A stretch of DNA of 64,000 nucleotides, taken from positions 179,443-243,442 of the forward strand of contig NZ_BDAP01000007.1 in the NCBI RefSeq assembly GCF_001598915.1, read 5' to 3'. This document shows, one piece after another, positions 13,457 to 22,417 of this stretch; within the stretch, counting starts at the first letter, position 1; each line of letters begins with the position of its first letter. The DNA is from Williamsia muralis NBRC 105860 (GTDB lineage Bacteria; Actinomycetota; Actinomycetes; Mycobacteriales; Mycobacteriaceae). The position numbers and the translations under genes were made by a program. A model generated the notes under the pieces. The model did not search any database. It had not been told where the DNA came from and worked only from the letters and a program-made list of their open reading frames with translations.

Positions 13457-14176
13457 GTGGCGAGGATGTCCGTGGAGACCCGCAGAGATCTGCTGGTCCA
13501 GGCCGCTTTCCGGGTGATCGCCGAGCACGGGGTCGAAGCCGCTACCACCCGGCGGATCAGCGCTGCTGCCTCGATGTCACTCGCCAGTTTCCATTACGCG
13601 TTCGAATCGCGCGACGAACTACTTGCCGAGTTGGTGGCGCGTGGAACCTCCGACGAACTCGCCACCTTCATCGCGCCCCTGAGTCCTCCGTCGCCGAGCC
13701 CTGGGCCTGATTCTGGGCCTGTCGACCTCGGGCCGGACGATTCCGAGCGTCGCACCGAAGGTGCTGGGACCGAAGGTGCTGGGACTGGACAACCAGCCGA
13801 ATGGGTTCTGCCGGCCGACATCGGCGACCTCCTCAAAGCCGGGCTGATGTCGTATCTCGAGAGCATCATCGCCGACCCCGGGCGTGAATCGGCGATGATC
13901 ACACTTGCGCAATATGCCAGGCGGACAAAAGGTCTCGAACACTTCGCGCAACGCCTCTACGACCGGTACTACGAAATAGCGCAGACGACGCTGGAAGCGG
14001 CAGCCGAAGCGATGCATGTCCAATGGGCCACCCCGCCCAGCCATCTCGCACCGCTGGTGGTCGCGGCCACCGATGGTCTGACGTTGGCGTACCTCAGCAC
14101 CGGCAACCGTGAGATCGCAGAGCGGATCATCGATGCCACCGTGACCATGTTGCGTTCACATCTGGTGTCGCCGTGA
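13457..14176 (+). CDS. TetR family regulator heading a five-gene cluster
   Basis: A 239-residue TetR regulator. The N-terminal helix-turn-helix reads VIAEHGVEAATTRRISAAASMSLASFHYAF. The ligand domain contains an unusual proline/glycine-rich insertion (about residues 76-115) in which GAGTEGAGT repeats occur between helices 4 and 5. The GTG at 13457 is chosen because GAAAGGG lies 8 bases upstream; a GTG at 13439 is the alternative. The stop overlaps the start of the MFS gene (GTGA), so the regulator is translated with the genes it probably controls. The palindrome just upstream suggests autorepression. The ligand is unknown. Confidence 0.88.
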   Translation: MARMSVETRRDLLVQAAFRVIAEHGVEAATTRRISAAASMSLASFHYAFESRDELLAELVARGTSDELATFIAPLSPPSPSPGPDSGPVDLGPDDSERRTEGAGTEGAGTGQPAEWVLPADIGDLLKAGLMSYLESIIADPGRESAMITLAQYARRTKGLEHFAQRLYDRYYEIAQTTLEAAAEAMHVQWATPPSHLAPLVVAATDGLTLAYLSTGNREIAERIIDATVTMLRSHLVSP

Positions 14177-15426
14177 CCATCACGACGCAGCCCAGGGTGT
14201 CGAGACGGTGGGTGGCGTTGTTCGCGCTGGCCTGGGTGGGTATCTGGATGGCGCAGCTGGCGCCGTTCCAGTTGGCGCTGCCCGAACAGATCAATGACTG
14301 GCTGGGCGTGGGAGACGTACTGCAGCAGAGCAACTGGGAACGCAGCGTCACCACATTCGGAACGATCTCGGGGATGTCGGCGGTGTGCGCTCTGGTGGCG
14401 TTCCCGCTCGCCGGCGCCCTGAGTGACCGGACCACCGGACGATTCGGCCGCAGGCGCCCCTGGATCCTCGCCGGCACGGCGGTCTTCGCGGCCGCGCTTG
14501 TCATGCTGGGCCCGCAGCACACCTACTGGGGGCTGGCCCTCTTCTGGTGTCTGGCGCTGACCGGCTTCAGCATGGCCGCAGCGGCACTGACCGCACTCAT
14601 CAGCGACCAGGTGCCCGCCCCGCAGCGCGGGGTGGTCTCGAGCTGGGTGTCGGCGCCGCAGGCGATCGGCACCATCGCCGGTATCGCTGTGCTCACCGCG
14701 GTGGGCGCACATTACGTCGCCGGGTACGCATTGCTGGCGCTGTTGCTTGTCATATTCGTTGTGCCCTTTGCGCTTTGGGTTCCCGACCCTCCCGTGCAAT
14801 CGGTCGCGACACGTCGCCTGAGTGTGGGCGCGCTGTTCGCCGAGCTGTGGATCTCGCCGCGCGAACAACCGGACTTCGGCTGGACACTGCTGGGACGGGT
14901 GCTCGTCAACATCGGCAATGCGCTCGGGACATCGCTGTTGTTCTTCTACCTCCAGTTCGGGCTCGAGGTGTCCGAGCCCGAAGAGTCGCTGCTGGCTCTC
15001 ACCGCGGTCTACATGGTGTTCGTCATCGCCGTCGCGGTCGGATCCGGCGCCCTGAGTGACCGGATCGGGAGGCGCAAGCCGTTTGTCCTCGTTGCCGGTG
15101 TGCTCCAAGGCGCTGCTGCACTCGTGATCGCGCTGGTTCCCGGCCTCGCCACGACCATCGTCGCGGCCGCGTTACTGGGTGCGGGATTCGGGTGTTTCCT
15201 CGCCGTCGACCAAGCGCTGGCCACGCAAGTGCTGCCCGACGCCGACCACTACGGAAAGGATCTGGGGATCATGAACATCGCGATGGCCGTGCCGCAAGCG
15301 CTTGGCCCACTGCTGGGAGCCTTCATCGTCCACCTCACGTCCGGGTTCACCGGGCTGTTCGTCGCGTCGGCGTTCTTCGGGATACTCGGCGGTCTGTCGG
15401 TGCTCCGGGTCCGGAGTGTGCGATGA
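14173..15426 (+). CDS. MFS transporter, sugar-cation symporter (SLC45)-like
   Basis: A 417-residue membrane protein with about 12 hydrophobic segments. The loop-2 signature is ALSDRTTGRFGRRRPWIL and a second copy, GALSDRIGRRKPFVL, occurs in the C-terminal half. The first motif resembles the SLC45/sucrose-type and GPH-like MFS group rather than drug exporters, so uptake of a glycoside or polar small molecule is possible; direction is inference. It starts at a GTG overlapping the TetR stop and its TGA overlaps the ATG of the aldolase gene. Embedded in a five-gene unit. Confidence 0.87.
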   Translation: MTITTQPRVSRRWVALFALAWVGIWMAQLAPFQLALPEQINDWLGVGDVLQQSNWERSVTTFGTISGMSAVCALVAFPLAGALSDRTTGRFGRRRPWILAGTAVFAAALVMLGPQHTYWGLALFWCLALTGFSMAAAALTALISDQVPAPQRGVVSSWVSAPQAIGTIAGIAVLTAVGAHYVAGYALLALLLVIFVVPFALWVPDPPVQSVATRRLSVGALFAELWISPREQPDFGWTLLGRVLVNIGNALGTSLLFFYLQFGLEVSEPEESLLALTAVYMVFVIAVAVGSGALSDRIGRRKPFVLVAGVLQGAAALVIALVPGLATTIVAAALLGAGFGCFLAVDQALATQVLPDADHYGKDLGIMNIAMAVPQALGPLLGAFIVHLTSGFTGLFVASAFFGILGGLSVLRVRSVR

Positions 15427-16682
15427 CCGAGCTCGGACTGGACGGAGCCGTGATGCGACCGGAGTGGCCGTGGGCGGCAGAACCCGAAAGATACTGGCGT
15501 GCCATCGATCAGGCAGTGCGCGACCACGGCGCGCCCGACGGGCCGGTGGCAGTACTCGAACTGACGGCGCTACGGCACAACGTGGCGGACCTGCGTGCCC
15601 GAGCCGGCGGAGTGCCGATTCGGATCGCCTCCAAATCGTTGCGGGTGCGTTCGGTGATCAGTGAGATCCTGGCCACCGATGGCTTCGCCGGTGTACTGGC
15701 CTACGACGTCGCCGAAGCCCACTGGCTCGCCACCGAGGCGGCTGTGACCGACGTACTGGTGGGTTATCCGACAGCCAATGCGCACGCGATCGCAAAACTC
15801 TCGACGGACCCGGTGGCGGCCGAGAGGGTCACCCTCCTGGTCGATTCGGTGGACCACCTCGACCTCATCGCGCGTGCAGTGCCACCGGGCGCTGCTGACG
15901 TCAGGGTTGCCATCGACGTCGACGCGTCCTACTCCTCCCGACTGCTCGTCCACATCGGTGTTCGGCGATCGCCGATTCGCACGGCTGCGCAAGCCAAACG
16001 GCTCGCGCACGAGGTGGCTGTGCGGCCTGGTGTGCGGTTGGTCGGAGTGATGTCCTACGAGGCACAGGTGGCCGGTGTGGGCGATGCAATTCCGCGCAAG
16101 CGCTTGCGTAACAAGATGATCACCGAGATGCAGCGGCGTTCGATGGCCGAGTTGATCGATCGGCGGGGGCGGGTGGTCGATGCCCTGCGCACGATCGCGG
16201 ACCTCGAGTTCGTCAACGCCGGGGGGACCGGTTCGATCGAGGTCACCGCCACCGACCCGTCGATCACGGACATCGCTGCAGGTAGTGGTTTCTTCGGCGG
16301 CCACCTGTTCGACAACTATGCCTATTTCAAGCCGGCCCCGGCCATGTCGTTCGGCTTGTCGGTTGTTCGCGTCCCGGCGCGCGGCATCGTCACGTGCCTG
16401 GGCGGTGGGTGGGTGGCGTCCGGCCCGCCGGCCCGGGACCGGTTGCCGCTGCCGGTGTGGCCTGCAGGACTCGACTACCTGCCGCGCGAGGCGGCCGGGG
16501 AGGTACAGACGCCACTGACCGGCAAGGCCGCACAACAGATGCGGGTCGGCGACCGGGTGTGGATGCGGCACACCAAGTCCGGCGAACTGAGTGAACACGT
16601 CAACTCGATCCTCGTGGTCGACGGCGGCAGGGTGGTCGGTGAACTGCCGACCTATCGCGGCGAAGGGAAGTGCTTTCTGTGA
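15423..16682 (+). CDS. PLP-dependent amino acid deaminase/aldolase, D-threonine aldolase-like
   Basis: A 419-residue alanine-racemase-fold type III PLP enzyme. The N-terminal barrel carries the PLP lysine in RIASKSLRVRS (Lys71), and the C-terminal beta domain has the D-serine dehydratase/D-threonine aldolase pattern GGGWVASGP and DRVWMRHTKSGELSEH (metal-binding region). Family enzymes cleave or dehydrate D-beta-hydroxy amino acids. It is translationally coupled on both sides: ATGA with the MFS stop and GTGA with the oxidase start. Its partner genes suggest a hydroxy-amino substrate, but that is inference. Confidence 0.85.
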   Translation: MTELGLDGAVMRPEWPWAAEPERYWRAIDQAVRDHGAPDGPVAVLELTALRHNVADLRARAGGVPIRIASKSLRVRSVISEILATDGFAGVLAYDVAEAHWLATEAAVTDVLVGYPTANAHAIAKLSTDPVAAERVTLLVDSVDHLDLIARAVPPGAADVRVAIDVDASYSSRLLVHIGVRRSPIRTAAQAKRLAHEVAVRPGVRLVGVMSYEAQVAGVGDAIPRKRLRNKMITEMQRRSMAELIDRRGRVVDALRTIADLEFVNAGGTGSIEVTATDPSITDIAAGSGFFGGHLFDNYAYFKPAPAMSFGLSVVRVPARGIVTCLGGGWVASGPPARDRLPLPVWPAGLDYLPREAAGEVQTPLTGKAAQQMRVGDRVWMRHTKSGELSEHVNSILVVDGGRVVGELPTYRGEGKCFL

Positions 16683-17980
16683 CGGCGGTGTGGCGGAATT
16701 GGGGCCGGACGGAATCGGTGAACCCGGCCGAGGTGGTGACGCCACGAGACACCGAGGAAGTGGCCGATGTGGTGGCGAGAGCTCGTACCAACGGTGTGAC
16801 CGTCAAGGCCGTGGGGTCGGGGCACAGCTTCAGTGCCATTGCGATTGCTCCAGAGATCCAGCTGGACATGTCAGGTCAACGCGGACTCGTCGCCGTCGAC
16901 ACGGCCACCGGCCGGGCGACACTGCGAGCTGGTACCACCTTGCGCGAGATCCCCGGTCTTCTCGCGCCGTACGGGTTGGCCATGGCGAACCTCGGCGACG
17001 TGGATGCCCAGACGATCTCAGGTGCAACATCGACGGGGACTCATGGCACCGGCCTGCGCCACGGTGGGATCAGCACACAGATCACCGCAGTGCAGTTGGT
17101 CACGGGCAAGGGCGACGTCCGCACAGTGGATACCTCCGAGCCCCAACTGCTTTCGGCCGCCGCGCTTGGGCTCGGTGCACTCGGTGTGATCACCGAGGTC
17201 ACACTGCAGTGTGTACCCGCATTCACCCTGCGCGCCCAGGAAGGTCCGGAGCAGGTGGACGACGTCATCGACTCGTTCCTCGAGAAGGCCGCGCTCCACG
17301 ACCACTACGAGTTCTACTGGTTCCCGCACACCGGCTTTGCGCTGACGAAGACCAACACCCGGCTTCCCCCTGACACACCCAGGTCCGGCCCGGGCGTGGT
17401 CCGGCGGTTGATCGACGACGAGGTCGTGAGCAACGGGCTGTTTCGCGCCACCTGTGAGGTCGGGGCCCGCTTTCCTGCGGCGGTTCCGAGGATCAATTCA
17501 CTGGCCGGGAACGCTTTGTCGGCTCGGACGTACACGGATACATCGACCAAGGTCTTCGTCTCACCTCGTCGAGTTCGATTCCGGGAGATGGAATACGCGA
17601 TCCCGCTGGACCGGGTACCGCAGGCGCTGAACGAGGTACGCGACATGATCAACCGGCGAGGGTTCAGGGTCAGTTTCCCGATCGAGGTTCGTGCGGCGGC
17701 CGCAGACGACCTCATGCTGTCGACGGCGAGTGGGCGGGACAGTGGGTACGTTGCCGTCCACCGGTATCACGCAGACCCGGTGGACGGTTACTTCGGCGAG
17801 GTCGAACGGATCATGGCCGACCACGGTGGGCGCCCCCATTGGGGGAAGATGCACACCCGCGACGCTCGGCACCTCCGGTCGGTGTATCCGCGGTTCGGTG
17901 AATTTCTCGGTGTGCGTGAGGATCTCGATCCCGATCGCGTTTTTGTCAACCCCTACCTCGCCTCGGTACTCGGCGACTGA
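16679..17980 (+). CDS. D-arabinono-1,4-lactone oxidase-like FAD enzyme
   Basis: A 433-residue vanillyl-alcohol-oxidase-fold flavoenzyme. The FAD domain begins with AVGSGHSFSAIA; His49 is in the position used for covalent flavin attachment in some family members. ATSTGTHGTGLRHGG binds the pyrophosphate, and PHWGKMHT near residue 394 is the HWGK motif of aldonolactone oxidoreductases (gulonolactone/arabinonolactone/xylitol oxidases). The GTG at 16679 overlaps the aldolase stop. No signal peptide. The true substrate could be a sugar lactone or a polyol; ascorbate-type synthesis is not implied. Confidence 0.88.
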   Translation: MTAVWRNWGRTESVNPAEVVTPRDTEEVADVVARARTNGVTVKAVGSGHSFSAIAIAPEIQLDMSGQRGLVAVDTATGRATLRAGTTLREIPGLLAPYGLAMANLGDVDAQTISGATSTGTHGTGLRHGGISTQITAVQLVTGKGDVRTVDTSEPQLLSAAALGLGALGVITEVTLQCVPAFTLRAQEGPEQVDDVIDSFLEKAALHDHYEFYWFPHTGFALTKTNTRLPPDTPRSGPGVVRRLIDDEVVSNGLFRATCEVGARFPAAVPRINSLAGNALSARTYTDTSTKVFVSPRRVRFREMEYAIPLDRVPQALNEVRDMINRRGFRVSFPIEVRAAAADDLMLSTASGRDSGYVAVHRYHADPVDGYFGEVERIMADHGGRPHWGKMHTRDARHLRSVYPRFGEFLGVREDLDPDRVFVNPYLASVLGD

Positions 17981-17998
17981 ACAAACGGATCGGTGACC

Positions 17999-20044
17999 AT
18001 GAAGTTCGACGGACCAGAAGTTTCCCGACGCCGCGTTCTCGGCGGCGCCGCCGCGACCACCGTGGCGGTCGGTGCCTTCCGAGTGCTCGGTTCCGCACAA
18101 GCGGGGGCCGCGCCGGCGCAGACCGGCTATCTCGTGGGAGCCGGACGTGCCGACATGACGGGCGCGGTGGCAGGCCAGGGAATGATGGGCTACTCCCAGC
18201 CCCAGCAGGTCGCCGCGGGATTGCACATGCGTTATCACGCAAGGGCATACATCATCGCAGACAGCGCCTCGGGTCAGCGGGTGGTCTTCGTGACGGCTGA
18301 CTCCTCGTGCGTGTTCGAATCGATCCACATCGGAGTGCTGGCCAAGCTGCGGGCACGGTACGGCGATCTGTACACCGAGAAGAACGTCAACCTCAACGCC
18401 ACCCACAACCACAACTCGTGTGGTGGTACCGCCTGGGACTACGCGTATACGTTGGCCGCGTTCGGCTTCAAGAAGAACTCTTACGACGCCGAGGTCAACG
18501 GGGTATTCGCGGCGATCTGCCGCGCACACGACTCTCTTGCACCCGGCACGGTGAAGCTCGGGCGAACCGAGCTGCACAATGCGAGCGCGCAGCGCTCAAG
18601 AGTCGCCTTCGATCTGAACCCGGCCCACGACAAGAATGCGTTCCCCGACGCCATCGACCCAGCAGTGACCGTGCTCCGGCTGGCGCAGGCAGGCAAGGAC
18701 ATCGGCGTGATCACCTGGTTCTCCACGCACGGAACCTCGATCGCCGACCACAATCGACTGATCACGGTGGACAACAAGGGTTATGCCAGCCACCGATGGG
18801 AGAGTGATGAGCCGGGCGTGATCGCGGCGTTCCCGCAGACCAACGCCGGAGACATGACCCCGAACCTCGATCTGGTGCCGTTCAGTCCATCTGGACCCAC
18901 GGCCGACAATCGGGCCAACTGCGCCATCATCGGTGAGCGTCAATATCAGGCGGGCCGTGAGGCATCCCGCTCTGCCTCGCCGATGACTCGCAGCGGGGTG
19001 GAATCTGTGGTGCACTACGTCGACTTCTCCGACGTCGCCATCGACGGTACGTACACCCCAGATGGGAAGCCCGCGCGCACCAGCCCGGCGATGATGGGCG
19101 CCGGCGCGGTGGCAACCAGCTCGGAGGACAACTTCGAACAGCCCTTGCCGTTCTTCTATGAGGGACAGGTCAATCCGTTGGTGGCCGCGGTGGGTGGGCT
19201 CGACGCCGAGGTGTCGCCATGGGTGCGAGACGTGCAGGCTCCCAAGCTCATCGCGTTTCCGCTGGGGCTGCTGCCACCGTGGCCATGGATACCTCAGATC
19301 ATGCCGGTCCAGATCATCCGGATAGGCGATCTCGTGCTTGCGGCTGCCCCTGCCGAGTTCACCATCGTCTCAGGGCTCCGGGTACGGCAAGTCGTGGCAC
19401 ACGCCTTGCAGATCTCGGCGGACAACGTCCTGCTGCAGGGCTTCGCCAACGGATACAGCCAGTACGTCACCACCCCGGAAGAGTATGTGTCACAGCAGTA
19501 CGAGGGTGGGGAGACGCAGTTCGGCCGGTGGACACTGTCGGCGTACATGCAGAGTTTCGATGCCCTCGCCGGGGCCATGGCGAGGGGTTCCGATCTCGGA
19601 CGGGGACCGGCGCCCCTGAACAAATCCGGCATCCAACCGGATCTCGTGCCGCCTCCACCTCCGGACGTCCCGATCGCGGGGCACCGTTTCGGAGACGTAC
19701 TGAGGGGTCCTGAGCCTCGTCATCGAGGCGGGAGCACGGTGGCCGTGGAGTTCGTCGGTGCCCATCCCAACAACAATCTACGTACGTCAGATACCTACGT
19801 CGAAGTGCAACAGTGGACGGCCGACACGTGGGACCGGGTCTACGACGACAACGCATGGTCGACCGAGATGCATTGGGCGCGACCGGCCAACAGTACCGAC
19901 ACCTCGGTGATCACCGTCCTGTGGAACATTCCTGCCGGGACGTCCGGCAGGTTCCGCATCCGCTACTTCGGCGACTCGAAGAATCCGGCGGGCACGATCA
20001 CCGGCTTCACCGGTACATCGGCGGCTTTCGACGTCTCGCGTTAG
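17999..20044 (+). CDS. Neutral/alkaline non-lysosomal ceramidase, Tat-exported
   Basis: A 681-residue exported hydrolase of the neutral ceramidase family, which cleaves the amide of ceramides. A twin-arginine signal SRRRVLGG (residues 9-16) is followed by a hydrophobic segment and an AGAAPAQ cleavage region. The zinc-site signature is NATHNHNSCGG, the nucleophile region is TNAGDMTPNLDL, and a C-terminal immunoglobulin-like domain starts near residue 540 (RHRGGSTVAVEFVGAHPNNN). The ATG at 17999 is chosen over the GTG at 17993 for spacing from GGA. It is the last gene of the TetR-MFS-aldolase-oxidase unit. Mycobacterial homologues are known to be secreted. Its stop overlaps the convergent lipoprotein stop. 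Confidence 0.92.
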   Translation: MKFDGPEVSRRRVLGGAAATTVAVGAFRVLGSAQAGAAPAQTGYLVGAGRADMTGAVAGQGMMGYSQPQQVAAGLHMRYHARAYIIADSASGQRVVFVTADSSCVFESIHIGVLAKLRARYGDLYTEKNVNLNATHNHNSCGGTAWDYAYTLAAFGFKKNSYDAEVNGVFAAICRAHDSLAPGTVKLGRTELHNASAQRSRVAFDLNPAHDKNAFPDAIDPAVTVLRLAQAGKDIGVITWFSTHGTSIADHNRLITVDNKGYASHRWESDEPGVIAAFPQTNAGDMTPNLDLVPFSPSGPTADNRANCAIIGERQYQAGREASRSASPMTRSGVESVVHYVDFSDVAIDGTYTPDGKPARTSPAMMGAGAVATSSEDNFEQPLPFFYEGQVNPLVAAVGGLDAEVSPWVRDVQAPKLIAFPLGLLPPWPWIPQIMPVQIIRIGDLVLAAAPAEFTIVSGLRVRQVVAHALQISADNVLLQGFANGYSQYVTTPEEYVSQQYEGGETQFGRWTLSAYMQSFDALAGAMARGSDLGRGPAPLNKSGIQPDLVPPPPPDVPIAGHRFGDVLRGPEPRHRGGSTVAVEFVGAHPNNNLRTSDTYVEVQQWTADTWDRVYDDNAWSTEMHWARPANSTDTSVITVLWNIPAGTSGRFRIRYFGDSKNPAGTITGFTGTSAAFDVSR

Positions 20045-20691
20045 CCCGCGTCCGGAGCGACGGTGAACCAACCCGACACCGCGACCGTCGGCAAGGGTGA
20101 CGACTGGCTCGGTTCGGGCTCGGTGTCGTCGAGCGGAGCAAAAGGGTTGCCGAAGACGCGAGTTGCGGTCGGGCAGTTGAACTCACCGGCGACGGCGGTG
20201 CTGGACAGGGCGGTCACCGTCGTCGCACAGGTGTCGGCACCGTAGGCGGTCCCGTCGACGACAACCGTGATCCGCGCATTGAGTGCAGTGCGGGTGGTCA
20301 GGTCGCCGACGAGCATGTCGATGGTGACGCCGTCGGAGCCTTCGTCTTTGAACAGGAACAGCAGACTGTCGATCGGGACCGCCGGGTCGGCATTGCCCCA
20401 CCGCGCGAAGCGATAGCAGCCTTGTTGTGGTTCGGCGCCCGTGATCGCGACCGTGGCCTGGCCGGTGGCGAAGGAGAGATTCTGCAGACTGTGATCGATC
20501 GGGCCGGCCGGCGGTGTCGATCGGCACTGGTCATCGGCGACTCTGGCGTTCTGCGGGGCCGTCGGCGTCGGCGCGACCGTCGATGAACTCACGGGGTCCT
20601 CGGACGAGTTCGACTGGCCACCGCATCCGGCCGTCAGCAGAGCGCATGCGGCGACCGACATCGCGACCCGGTGGAACCGTGACCGCCTCAA
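20041..20691 (-). CDS. Hypothetical lipoprotein coupled to prfC
   Basis: A 216-residue predicted lipoprotein: basic n-region MRRSRFHRVAM, hydrophobic core, lipobox LTAGC with Cys23, then a serine/threonine/proline-rich linker. The mature part has paired cysteines (DQCRSTPP with CYRFARWG; DTCATTV with FNCPTA), suggesting two disulfides. No family is recognised. A TTG at 20691 overlaps the prfC stop as TTGA, and it gives a proper signal peptide; longer frames upstream run through prfC in another frame. The gene ends on a TAA that overlaps the ceramidase TAG on the other strand. Confidence 0.72.
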   Translation of the reverse strand: MRRSRFHRVAMSVAACALLTAGCGGQSNSSEDPVSSSTVAPTPTAPQNARVADDQCRSTPPAGPIDHSLQNLSFATGQATVAITGAEPQQGCYRFARWGNADPAVPIDSLLFLFKDEGSDGVTIDMLVGDLTTRTALNARITVVVDGTAYGADTCATTVTALSSTAVAGEFNCPTATRVFGNPFAPLDDTEPEPSQSSPLPTVAVSGWFTVAPDAG

Positions 20692-22343
20692 TCTGCCGCC
20701 GCCACCAGGGGTTCGAGAGTCAGGTCGCCGTGTTCCTTCTCGATGTACTGCAGCCGCCACTTGTCGCTGACGAGAGCCAGGAGTGCCCCGTCGCTGCGGG
20801 TGAACACCTCCACCCCTCGCTGCCGGTTCAGTTCGTCCACACTCTCGGCGTCGGTCCGACGGGCCAACTGGTAAGGCAGGCCCTGGAAGCTCGTCTCGAC
20901 CCCGAACTCGGTCTTCATCCGCGCCGTCACGACCTCGAACTGCATCGGACCGACAGCGGCGAGCACCGGGGAGGCATCGCCGCGAATATCGTTGCGCAGC
21001 ACCTGCACAACACCTTCGGAGTCGAGCTGGTCGATGGCCTTGCGGAACTGTTTGTACTTGCCTGCCGATTCGGCACGGCACACCGAGAAGTGTTCGGGGG
21101 CAAAGGAGGGGATGGGCGGGAATTGAACCTTCGGACCCGAGTAGAGGGTGTCGCCGGGGGCCAGCGCCATGGCATTGACCAAACCCACCACGTCGCCGGG
21201 GTAAGCGGTGTCCACCGTCGAGCGGTCTCGGCCGAACACGGCTTGGGCGTACTTGGTGGCAAACGGTTTCCCGGTTTGAGCGTGGGTGACCACCATGCCC
21301 CGCTCGAACTCTCCCGAGACGATGCGCATGTAGGCCAGTCGATCTCGATGCGAGGAATCCATGCCCGCCTGCACCTTGAAGACCACGGCGCTGAACGCGT
21401 CGGTGACCTCGCGGACCGTGTGATCGATCGCCTCGCGGCCCGTGGGCGGCGGTGCCAACTCGATCAGGGCCTGAAGCAGTTGGCGTACACCGAAATTGAG
21501 CACAGCGGAGGCGAAGATCATCGGCGACGTCTGGCCGGCCAGGAACATCTCCTGGTCATGGTCCTGACCCATCTCCGAGAGCAGTTCGCTCTCCTCGACC
21601 GCGGTGGTCCAGTCGTCCTCCTCGCGAGCGAGTGCATCCTCGGGTTCGATGAGCTCTTCGGGTGCGATCGTCGCGCCACCGGCGGTGCGTGTGAAGTGGA
21701 TGTACTTGCCGGTCCGCCGGTCGAGCAATCCGCGGAAGTCTCCGGCGATGCCGACAGGGAAGTACAGGGGGGTGGGGGTCAGGCCGATGCGGTCGCTGAT
21801 CTCGTCGATCAGCTCCAGGGGAGTGCGTCCCGGCCGGTCCCACTTGTTGACGATGGTGATGATGGGAATGCCGCGGTGGCGACACACCTGGAACAGCTTG
21901 AGGGTCTGCGGCTCGAGTCCCTTGGCCGCATCGATGAGCATCACGGCGGCATCGACGGCCGTGAGCACCCGGTAGGTGTCCTCGGAGAAGTCGGCGTGAC
22001 CGGGCGTGTCGACGAGGTTGATCACATTGACCTCGTCGACACCGCTACTGGTCTTGTCGAGGCGGTAGTTGAACTGCAGTGCGGTCGAGCTCACGGAGAT
22101 ACCGCGAGCCTTCTCCATCTCCATCCAGTCCGACACGGTCGAGCGCCTGCCGGCTTTGCCGTGGATGGCGCCCGCTTCGCTGATCATCCGCGCATGCAGG
22201 GCCAGCGCCTCGGTCATCGTCGACTTACCGGCATCCGGGTGCGAGATGATCGCGAATGTGCGACGGCGGGCCACCTCGCGGGCCACCACGGCCTTGTTGG
22301 CGGTAGGGGTTTCGGCAGGTGTAGCGGTCGGGTCGGAACTCAC
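20688..22343 (-). CDS. prfC: Peptide chain release factor 3
   Basis: A 551-residue GTPase that recycles class I release factors from the ribosome. GTP-binding motifs are SHPDAGKST (P-loop), VDTPGHADFSED (G3) and VNKWDR (G4), followed by the RF3 domain II/III sequences ending near LEPLVAAAD. The N-terminal 20 residues are an extra leader relative to E. coli RF3. GTG start at 22343, without an obvious ribosome binding site. The lipoprotein gene overlaps its stop, forming a two-gene unit. Confidence 0.94.
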   Translation of the reverse strand: MSSDPTATPAETPTANKAVVAREVARRRTFAIISHPDAGKSTMTEALALHARMISEAGAIHGKAGRRSTVSDWMEMEKARGISVSSTALQFNYRLDKTSSGVDEVNVINLVDTPGHADFSEDTYRVLTAVDAAVMLIDAAKGLEPQTLKLFQVCRHRGIPIITIVNKWDRPGRTPLELIDEISDRIGLTPTPLYFPVGIAGDFRGLLDRRTGKYIHFTRTAGGATIAPEELIEPEDALAREEDDWTTAVEESELLSEMGQDHDQEMFLAGQTSPMIFASAVLNFGVRQLLQALIELAPPPTGREAIDHTVREVTDAFSAVVFKVQAGMDSSHRDRLAYMRIVSGEFERGMVVTHAQTGKPFATKYAQAVFGRDRSTVDTAYPGDVVGLVNAMALAPGDTLYSGPKVQFPPIPSFAPEHFSVCRAESAGKYKQFRKAIDQLDSEGVVQVLRNDIRGDASPVLAAVGPMQFEVVTARMKTEFGVETSFQGLPYQLARRTDAESVDELNRQRGVEVFTRSDGALLALVSDKWRLQYIEKEHGDLTLEPLVAAAD

Positions 22344-22417
22344 TCAGAAAAGGCTACAGACCAGCGCGTTCGGGTACCAATCGCCACCACCGCCGAGCGG
22401 CCCGCTCGGTGGAGGTG

